Source: JBCCFW01 sp039029535
GTDB taxonomy: Bacteria; Acidobacteriota; JBCCFW01
DNA: 22,736 nucleotides
Direction of reading: 5' to 3'
Assembly: GCA_039029535.1 (NCBI GenBank)
Contig: JBCCFW010000124.1
Coordinates: 1 to 22,736 of the forward strand
Shown: in pieces, positions 17,525-22,736 of the stretch
Position numbering within the stretch: position 1 is the stretch's first letter
Layout: each line of letters begins with the position of its first letter
The notes under the pieces: model-generated
Databases searched by the model: none
What the model was told of the DNA's origin: nothing
The model's input: the letters and a program-made list of their open reading frames with translations, nothing else
Position numbers and translations under genes: made by a program

Positions 17525-18898
17525 TCAGCCGCCGCGACTCTCGCGGAGCTTGCGCATCTTCTCCTCGTTCTGGCGGTTCTCTTCCTCGATGCGCTGGTTC
17601 TCCTCGTCGATGCGCTGGTTCTCCTCGATGGTCCCGATGGCGGACTCGAGGTCGGAGATGGTGGTGTCCGCCGCAGCGATCTTGTCCTTCACCTGGGCCG
17701 AGCTCCGCACCTTCTGGGCGGCCCGGAACTGGTCGAGGGCCTTCTTGTAGTCGCTGATGGCGCTCCGCCGCCCCTTGGAGTCGTTGTCGGCGAGCTTCCC
17801 GACCTTGCGGTTGGCCTGCACGACGAGGGCGTCGCCGGCGATGATCCGGGCGTTTCGCTTCACGTTCGAGTCGAGCCCGCGGCAGCCGATCGCCTTGTTG
17901 GCGTGCGTGATGGCCTTGGACCAGTTCTCCTGGTTCGCGTGGAGCTGGGCCAGGTTGTACTGGGACTCGCAGTGGCCCGGGTTGATGCGGACGGCAGCCT
18001 GCAGGTACTTGAGGGCGCCGGAGTAGTCCTTCGCGCCCATCAGGGCCTGGCCGACCATGACGTTGGCCTCGACCGAGTTCGGCCGATTGCGGAGGAGCTG
18101 GCGGCCGATGTCGGCCGTCTTGGTCCAGAGCCGCTCCTGGGCGCGGTCGTCACGAGCCGACTGGGCGCGCTTGGTGTAGGCGTTGCGGAGGAAGGAGACG
18201 GTGCTGGGGTCGCCCGGCTTCTTCTTGAGCGCCTGCTCGAGGGCGTCGGTCGCGGAGGCGAGATCGCCGAGCTTGTAGTAGGCCGTGCCGATCGCGTAGT
18301 AGGTGTCGTAGCTGCGGTCCTCGGACTCCTCGTAGGCGGAGATGGCCTCGGACCAGTTGCCCAACCCGTACTGCATCCGGCCGGTGAGGGCCTGGAAGTC
18401 GGCCATTTGGTCACCGGAGAGGAGATCCCGGCCGCGCTTCAGGACGTCGAGCCCACGGGAGTAGTTGCCCTTCTCGGCGAGGATCTGGGCCGCCATGAAG
18501 AACGGGTCGAAGGTCGGGTCCTCGTCGGAGGGCATGGCGTCCATCGCGAGGCCGAATTGCTCGAGGGCAGCGTCCTTGCGCCCGCTCTGGTGGAGCGAGA
18601 CACCCAGGTAGTGATGGCCCCAGGCCCAGCCCTCGTACTCGCCGACCAATTCCTCGAAGCATGAGGCCGCCTCGGACCAGCGGGACGCCTCGTAGGCCGC
18701 CCAGCAGGTCTCGAATTCTGCCGCTCGAGCCGTCGAGGGGGCCTGGACGACGAGCGCGGCCGTCAGGAGGGCGACGCCCGTGAGACGGGAGCTGGCGGTG
18801 GCAAGGTGTTGGTTGATCACGGCTGGAACCTCGTGCGGAAACATCCCCTCATGGGGAGTCGGAACACGCTTCTTGGACGGATCGGAAGGGGTCATCAT
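17525..18898 (-). CDS. Secreted TPR-repeat protein with C-terminal coiled coil
   Basis: The 457-residue product has a hydrophobic export segment (39-52) and an A-R-A-A cleavage region (57-60) after an unusually long N-terminus. Several tetratricopeptide repeats follow between about 63 and 395, with recurring W-x-x-A, Y-x-x-G and A-L-x-x-x-P patterns. The last 40 residues form a Glu/Asn/Arg-rich coiled coil with two near-identical heptads. The ATG at 18898 overlaps the preceding stop (ATGA), favouring this start; M19 is an alternative that would give a standard-length signal peptide. TPR proteins are protein-interaction scaffolds; next to TonB/ExbD genes this one is probably periplasmic and serves that system, which is inference. 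Confidence 0.85.
   Translation of the reverse strand: MMTPSDPSKKRVPTPHEGMFPHEVPAVINQHLATASSRLTGVALLTAALVVQAPSTARAAEFETCWAAYEASRWSEAASCFEELVGEYEGWAWGHHYLGVSLHQSGRKDAALEQFGLAMDAMPSDEDPTFDPFFMAAQILAEKGNYSRGLDVLKRGRDLLSGDQMADFQALTGRMQYGLGNWSEAISAYEESEDRSYDTYYAIGTAYYKLGDLASATDALEQALKKKPGDPSTVSFLRNAYTKRAQSARDDRAQERLWTKTADIGRQLLRNRPNSVEANVMVGQALMGAKDYSGALKYLQAAVRINPGHCESQYNLAQLHANQENWSKAITHANKAIGCRGLDSNVKRNARIIAGDALVVQANRKVGKLADNDSKGRRSAISDYKKALDQFRAAQKVRSSAQVKDKIAAADTTISDLESAIGTIEENQRIDEENQRIEEENRQNEEKMRKLRESRGG
17587..17628 (-). repeat. 21-bp tandem repeat (two copies) encoding coiled-coil heptads
   Basis: Units 17587-17607 and 17608-17628 are identical at 20 of 21 bases. They encode E-N-Q-R-I-D-E type heptads near the C-terminus of the TPR protein, so copy number change would lengthen the coiled coil in frame. 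Confidence 0.8.
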
Positions 18899-19446
18899 TC
18901 AGCATGGCCGGGGGTCAGGTCCACCGCTCCGGCCTTGACCAGCTCCTGGAGGAGGTCGCCGAGGCCGGCCGGGCTCAGGCCCAGCTCCGCGGACAGGGCC
19001 GCGACGTCCCTCCGGCCGTCGATGGCGGCCAGGACGCGCCACTGGAGGGTGTTGAAGCGCGGGGTGTGCTCACCGTCACCGACCGGCGCGAAGCGCGGGA
19101 CGTCGGAGGGGCGGACCGAGCCTTCCCGACGCTCGTGGTCACGCTGGCAGGCAGCTTCCATGACGAGCTGCTCCGTGGGCAGCTCGATGCTGCGGGAAGG
19201 GCTCTCTTCCCCGGTGAGAAAGGCGAATTCGCCCTTCTCGAGCGAGAGCAGGGCGCGGAGAGCGGTCTCCCCTTCCCCACCGTCGCCAAGCTCCGCGTGG
19301 ATGGCAGACCCGTCCTCGAACCAGACCTTCCCCCCGGGACCGACCTCGGCCTCGGGGGTCAAGTCGAGTCGGCCCGTCCGCCGCTCCAGGTGGAGAAGCT
19401 GGATCAGGCCGGGGAGCGACAGGGTCGCCAGGTTGCCCTGAAGCAC
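18895..19446 (-). CDS. DUF4388 domain protein with C-terminal winged-helix-like region
   Basis: The 183-residue protein starts at GTG 19446 with M-L-Q-G-N-L-A-T-L-S-L-P, the usual opening of DUF4388 (PATAN-type) proteins, followed by L-I-Q-L-L-H-L-E-R-R-T-G-R-L and G-K-V-W-F-E-D-G (about residues 38-45). The domain spans about 1-100. The final 60 residues (L-Q-W-R-V-L-A-A-I-D-G to the end) look like a small helix-turn-helix or winged-helix unit. There is no signal peptide, so it is cytoplasmic. DUF4388 proteins are common in deltaproteobacterial signalling, but the activity is unknown. No good ribosome-binding site precedes the GTG; it lies 29 nt after the upstream tonB-like stop. The open frame continues upstream antisense-like and is not believed. 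Confidence 0.8.
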   Translation of the reverse strand: MLQGNLATLSLPGLIQLLHLERRTGRLDLTPEAEVGPGGKVWFEDGSAIHAELGDGGEGETALRALLSLEKGEFAFLTGEESPSRSIELPTEQLVMEAACQRDHERREGSVRPSDVPRFAPVGDGEHTPRFNTLQWRVLAAIDGRRDVAALSAELGLSPAGLGDLLQELVKAGAVDLTPGHAE

Positions 19447-19475
19447 CGACCGACGTGCTCGCGCAGCGCGGCGCG

Positions 19476-20219
19476 CTAGCGCAGCTTGAACTGCACGCGG
19501 ACGGTCGAGAGCACCTCCACGGGCTTGCCCTCGAGCCTTCCGGGCTCGTAGATGCGTCGCTCGACCGCGTCGATGGCGGCCTCGTCGATGCCGAATCGTC
19601 CGAGACCCTTCAGGAGCTTGGCCCGCTTGACCTTGCCGTCCTTGCCGATGAGGGCCTGGACGATGACCGTGCCCTCGAGACCGGCTCGCTTGGCGAGATC
19701 GGGGTAGCGCGGCTGTGGCTCCTTGATGATCTTCGGGTTGATGAGGCCGGCGGTGCCCTCGCGGACGGGACCGGTCCCCCGCTTCTGCGGTGGTCCCCGG
19801 GGCACGCCCTTGCGGACCTTCACGTTGGGCGGCAGGGGCTCCGGCTCGGGCTCCGGCGGCGGCTCGATGAGCGGCTCCGGCTCCTCTGGCGTGGGATCGG
19901 GAAGCGCGACCTTCTTGACCTTCTGCTTCTCGATCTTCTGCTGCTTGGGGGGCTCCTTGACCGGCGGCACGTAGTCGTCGATGAAGGGGACGTCGATGAC
20001 GATCTCCTCGAAGACCGGCTTCTCGCCCTTGGGGAAGACCGCCAGGAAGAGACCGATGAAGAGGAAGCTCGTGATGATGAACGAGATCTTCGCCGGCTTC
20101 GGATCGCTCTCCTTGAGGAAGAGATCGACCAGCTCGTCGCCGGCGTTCTCGGTCGCCGTGTGCTGCCGAGTCGCGACCTCTTCGGCCGCGCTCAGGTCGT
20201 GCTTGTCTTCTTGGCTCAT
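19476..20219 (-). CDS. TonB family energy transducer (copy 3)
   Basis: The 247-residue protein has a short cytoplasmic N-terminus, one transmembrane helix (about 45-62), a Pro/Glu/Lys-rich periplasmic spacer (about 80-140) with P-E-P-E-P runs, and a TonB C-terminal domain (about 160-247) with R-Y-P-D-L-A-K-R, E-G-T-V-I-V-Q-A and Y-E-P-G-R-L-E-G-K-P-V. TonB proteins carry proton-motive force from ExbB/ExbD to outer membrane receptors. The ATG at 20219 has AAGGA seven bases upstream. It closely resembles the neighbouring gene at 20307, suggesting tandem duplication. A TAGAAT hexamer at 20248-20243 could be a -10, but no matching -35 is seen. Confidence 0.9.
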   Translation of the reverse strand: MSQEDKHDLSAAEEVATRQHTATENAGDELVDLFLKESDPKPAKISFIITSFLFIGLFLAVFPKGEKPVFEEIVIDVPFIDDYVPPVKEPPKQQKIEKQKVKKVALPDPTPEEPEPLIEPPPEPEPEPLPPNVKVRKGVPRGPPQKRGTGPVREGTAGLINPKIIKEPQPRYPDLAKRAGLEGTVIVQALIGKDGKVKRAKLLKGLGRFGIDEAAIDAVERRIYEPGRLEGKPVEVLSTVRVQFKLR

Positions 20220-20306
20220 CGGCGGATCCTTCCTCCCCCGACATTCTAACCCGGATGCATTCCCGAAGGCTCACCGCTTTCCAGGCCGTTTCCGTCAACC
20301 CGACTG

Positions 20307-21014
20307 CTATCGGAGGCGGAAGCTGACATGGATGGTCGAGAGGACCTCCACGGGCCGCCCTTCGAGCCGACCGGGCTCGTAGACCCGCTTCCGAACAGCC
20401 TCGAGGGCGGCTTCGTCGAGCCCGAATCGGCCAACTCCCCGGAGCAGCCGGGTTCTCTTCACGCGACCGTCACTCCCGATGACGGCCTCGATGATCACGG
20501 TGCCCTCGAACTGCGCCCGCCGGGCCACGGCCGGGTAGTCGGGCCGGGGGTCCTTCACGAGCCGCGGGTTCTCCAACCCCATCGTGCCTTCCCGGACCGG
20601 GTCGGCCCGTGGCCGGACGGGCGGGCCCTTGGGCATGCCCCGCCGGATCACGACGTCGCTCGCGATCGGCTCGGCCTCGGGCTCGGGCGGCGGCTCGAAG
20701 TACGGCTCCGGATCGGCAGGCGTGGGATCGGGAAGGGCGATCTTGGGCACGTCGATGGGCTTCCGCTTCTCGATCTTCGGCGGCTCCTTCACCGGCGGCG
20801 TGTACTCGTAGAGGACCGGCACCTCGATGTAGGCCTCCGGGACCTCGGCTCGGTCCGACTGCGGGAAGGCCATCAGGAACAACCCGATGAAGAGGAAACT
20901 CGTGATGACGAAGGAGACCTTGGCGGGCCGGGGGTCCTCTTCTCGCAGGTAAAGGCCGAGCTCGGGCTTGCTCACGTCCTGGGCCGCTCTCGTTTCGCGG
21001 GCGTTCTTCGTCAT
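20307..21014 (-). CDS. TonB family energy transducer (copy 2)
   Basis: The 235-residue protein has the same architecture as its neighbour at 19476: a transmembrane helix at about 32-50 in the shared context P-A-K-V-S-F-V-I-T-S-F-L-F-I-G-L-F, a proline-rich spacer starting T-P-P-V-K-E-P-P-K, then a TonB C-terminal domain with Y-E-P-G-R-L-E-G-R-P-V-E-V-L-S-T. By eye about two thirds of the C-terminal domain is identical between the two. The ATG at 21014 follows purine-rich GGAAGGGGAG. It lies 34 nt after the upstream tonB-like gene and 87 nt before the next. Confidence 0.9.
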   Translation of the reverse strand: MTKNARETRAAQDVSKPELGLYLREEDPRPAKVSFVITSFLFIGLFLMAFPQSDRAEVPEAYIEVPVLYEYTPPVKEPPKIEKRKPIDVPKIALPDPTPADPEPYFEPPPEPEAEPIASDVVIRRGMPKGPPVRPRADPVREGTMGLENPRLVKDPRPDYPAVARRAQFEGTVIIEAVIGSDGRVKRTRLLRGVGRFGLDEAALEAVRKRVYEPGRLEGRPVEVLSTIHVSFRLR

Positions 21015-21048
21015 GTCTCCCCTTCCTCTCTCGAGCCGCTCGGCTCGC

Positions 21049-21798
21049 TCAACGTCCTCGCAGGACGAACTCGAAGTCGACGGTCGACAAGACCGGAACG
21101 GGCCGGCCTCCGACGCGACCGGGCTCGTAGCGACGCTCCCTCACCGCCGCCAGCACGAGCGCGTTGGTCCGCTCGTCCAGCCCTGTCAGTACTTTCGCTT
21201 CGTGAACTCTTCCGTCCACCCCAATCAACAACCTCACGACCACGGTCCCCTGACGCCCCATTCGCTTCAAGTGCATCGGATAGTCGGGTTTCGGCGCGTG
21301 GAGCGGCATGGGATTCACCAGTCCGCTCGCTCCTTCCGCCCAGGGCTTGGGCTCGGCCGGAGGCGCCGGTGGGCCCGGCGGACGACGGGGTCCACGGCGG
21401 CTGGGGAGCCGGGTCTCGACGGGAGCCAGCTCGGGCTCGACCTCGTCGACGACCAGCTCGGGTGTCGGCGTGGGCGGTGATGGCGCCGGCACGACGACGG
21501 GGGGGAGCTCCCGCTTGGCTCGCGTCGGGATTGGGGCAGGTGGCGGAGGCGGTGGGAGCGTGTAGGTGATCGAGGACGGCCCTTCTTCGAGCGGCGGCTC
21601 GGTGGCGGGCGGTCCTTCGGGGAAGACGACGGCGAGCAGGGCGACGAAGAGCAGGCTGGTCAGCGCCAGGGCGAGGTGGCCGGCGGAGCGCTCGGTGTCG
21701 CGATGACCCTGCCCGTGGTCCCGGAACGGGCTCACGACCGGGCGAGGAGTCTCCTCGACGGTCTCGGCGAGGAGCTCGGGCCCTCGCTCCGGGCTCAC
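21049..21798 (-). CDS. TonB family energy transducer (copy 1, divergent)
   Basis: The 249-residue protein has a transmembrane helix (about 41-59), a very proline-rich spacer including a P-P-P-P-P-P run near 83, and a TonB C-terminal domain with D-Y-P-M-H-L-K-R, G-T-V-V-V-R-L-L-I-G and Y-E-P-G-R-V-G-G-R-P-V. It is more distant from the two downstream copies. The start is GTG at 21798, overlapping the exbD stop by 4 nt (GTGA), so it is likely co-translated with ExbD and is the best candidate for its direct partner. Confidence 0.88.
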   Translation of the reverse strand: MSPERGPELLAETVEETPRPVVSPFRDHGQGHRDTERSAGHLALALTSLLFVALLAVVFPEGPPATEPPLEEGPSSITYTLPPPPPPAPIPTRAKRELPPVVVPAPSPPTPTPELVVDEVEPELAPVETRLPSRRGPRRPPGPPAPPAEPKPWAEGASGLVNPMPLHAPKPDYPMHLKRMGRQGTVVVRLLIGVDGRVHEAKVLTGLDERTNALVLAAVRERRYEPGRVGGRPVPVLSTVDFEFVLRGR

Positions 21799-22301
21799 CT
21801 GACGACTCCGGTCAGCTCCTTCCCGAAGACGTCCGCAAGGAGGTCGATCTCCTCGAGGCTGGGGATCGAGACCGTCATCCGGTCGGCGAGCACGCCCTCG
21901 CTCTTCAGGAGCTCTTCGACCTGTCGGAGGGCGTCTTGCACCTCGATGAAGAGCCCGTAGGAGGAATCCGGGGTGCCGAGGATCAGGACGGGTCGCTCCG
22001 GGCGCGTCATCAGCAGGGGCCGGACGTGGGCCTGGAGCTGCGGGACCAGCCGGTCACGATCGAGGATTCGCTCGTCGACGCTCACGCGGTCCGCACCGAT
22101 GCGCACGGCGATGGCGGGCTCGGGTGCGGCGTCTTCCGGGAGAGCTTCCTTCGGGGCGAGGGTCACCTTCAGGCCGGCATCCTCGGAGAACACCGAGGTG
22201 AGCATGAAGAAGATGATCAGCAAGAAGGCGAGGTCCGCCATCGACGCCGTGGGCATCTCGTCTTCCGGATGTCGTTCAGCGCTCAGCTTGCGAAGTCTCA
22301 T
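21795..22301 (-). CDS. exbD: ExbD/TolR family biopolymer transport protein
   Basis: The 168-residue protein has a single N-terminal transmembrane helix (about 22-38) in the context S-M-A-D-L-A-F-L-L-I-I-F-F-M-L, with the family's essential membrane aspartate at residue 23. A periplasmic domain follows, with an I-G-A-D-R-V-S-V-D-E strand segment typical of ExbD. The partner ExbB is not in the window; it may lie further upstream or elsewhere. The ATG at 22301 is chosen because M-R-L-R-K is a typical ExbD opening; the frame is open upstream to 22367 but adds no domain. The ribosome-binding site is weak. TolR or a motility-linked homologue cannot be excluded. Confidence 0.88.
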   Translation of the reverse strand: MRLRKLSAERHPEDEMPTASMADLAFLLIIFFMLTSVFSEDAGLKVTLAPKEALPEDAAPEPAIAVRIGADRVSVDERILDRDRLVPQLQAHVRPLLMTRPERPVLILGTPDSSYGLFIEVQDALRQVEELLKSEGVLADRMTVSIPSLEEIDLLADVFGKELTGVVR

Positions 22302-22362
22302 GTAAGAGACATCGCCTGAGCAGCCCTCCGATTCCAGTCCGTACGAGACGAGCCCAGCTGTC

Positions 22363-22492
22363 CCCAACGCAAGAATCCCCCGCCACCAGCAACGTGGTAG
22401 CAGGGGTTCGGTGCGGCCTTCACGGCGGCCAGCGGCGAGGGCTTTTTCGTCCTGCGTGCCGAGAGAGGAGCGACGCCTAGTGGGTGGGGCGC
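22363..22492 (-). repeat. 130-bp intergenic repeat, copy A
   Basis: This copy is nearly identical to 22534-22662, differing by a few substitutions and one indel. On the minus strand it contains a 12-bp stem (22406-22377) followed by ATTCTTG, and a conserved block with an A5 run. It shows no credible coding capacity. Confidence 0.85.
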
Positions 22493-22533
22493 CCGACTCG
22501 GCGAGCGACGAATGAGGTGCTCAGTAGAGCGAG

Positions 22534-22662
22534 CCCAACGCAAGAATCCCCCGCCACCAGCGAGTGGTAGCGGGGGCTCGGTGCGGCCGTCGCGACGGCC
22601 AGCGGCGAGGGATTTTTCGTCCTGCGTGCCGAGAAAGGAGCGACGCCTAGTGGGTGGGGCGC
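22534..22662 (-). repeat. 130-bp intergenic repeat, copy B
   Basis: This is the second copy of the repeat at 22363-22492, offset by about 171 bp. It includes a perfect 16-bp palindrome GGCCGTCGCGACGGCC (22585-22600) and the 12-bp stem hairpin described separately. The 41 bp between the copies is unique. Confidence 0.85.
22541..22576 (-). terminator. Long hairpin in repeat copy B, terminator-like
   Basis: On the minus strand CCCCCGCTACCA (22576-22565) pairs with TGGTGGCGGGGG (22559-22548) around a 5-nt loop, with one G-U, and is followed by ATTCTTG. It could end transcripts entering from beyond the window edge. The equivalent hairpin in copy A is at 22377-22406. Confidence 0.5.
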
Positions 22663-22736
22663 ATCCAGATCACCCCGTTGGACCAGCTTCTTAATCTGAG
22701 GTTCTGTCTTGTGCTTTAGGTAGCACTTCATGTAAG
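22663..22736. other. Window-edge segment, lower GC, no gene called
   Basis: These 74 bp are clearly less GC-rich than everything else in the window. A minus-strand frame from an ATG at 22731 runs through repeat copy B, but it is mostly repeat-encoded and lacks a ribosome-binding site. The segment might be the edge of a transferred element or of a gene beyond the window. The 61 bp at 22302-22362 upstream of exbD show no clear promoter. Confidence 0.4.

Noticed and set aside
22477..22731. An 84-residue minus-strand gene at the right edge
   Set aside because: Most of it is encoded by the intergenic repeat, a similar translation arises from the other repeat copy, and no ribosome-binding site or domain is seen.

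Overview
The window reads almost entirely on the minus strand and comes from a high-GC Gram-negative bacterium. It holds the 5' half of a 16S rRNA gene, two exported beta-barrel-like proteins, a respiratory complex I (nuo) operon, and a TonB/ExbD envelope-energy cluster. The 16S signatures, together with multiple TonB paralogues and a DUF4388 protein, look deltaproteobacterial in the broad sense (Myxococcota or a neighbouring phylum). That placement is a judgement by eye, not a phylogeny.

Layout in + coordinates; transcription runs right to left. 1-705: 16S rRNA, cut by the window edge, with leader and promoter at about 706-1106. 1215-4321: two-gene operon for surface proteins, ending in a strong terminator. 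4614-17317: nuoA-B-C-D-E-F-G-H-I-J-K-L-N, tightly packed with ATGA, GTGA or TGATG junctions; nuoM is absent between nuoL and nuoN. 17318-17524: nuo promoter and hairpins. 17525-22301: exbD, three tonB-like genes, a DUF4388 protein and a secreted TPR protein. 22302-22736: no confident gene, but two diverged copies of a 130-bp repeat.

The main discovery is in nuoB. Its reading frame is interrupted by a single TGA at codon 153, exactly where the family has the fourth cysteine ligand of iron-sulfur cluster N2 (in the V-P-G-C-P-P-R-P motif). No frame shift is involved. After the TGA the frame continues with the conserved NuoB C-terminus for 53 more codons and stops 2 nt before nuoC. All other N2 ligands (C58, C59, C124) are present with the same mutual spacing as in E. 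coli NuoB. Just after the TGA the RNA can fold into a long imperfect stem-loop whose geometry fits a bacterial SECIS element, and codon third positions become unusually A/T-rich over it. The best hypothesis is that NuoB is a selenoprotein in which selenocysteine ligates N2, the last cluster before quinone. I know of no described case. A nonsense mutation or sequencing error is the main alternative.

Complex I encoded here would pass electrons from NADH (NuoE/F/G) through N2 (NuoB/I/C/D) to quinone at the NuoD/B/H interface and pump protons through NuoL, NuoN and the H/A/J/K segment. The usual third antiporter-like subunit, NuoM, must be encoded elsewhere or be missing. The TonB/ExbD/TPR cluster next door would use the proton-motive force at the outer membrane.
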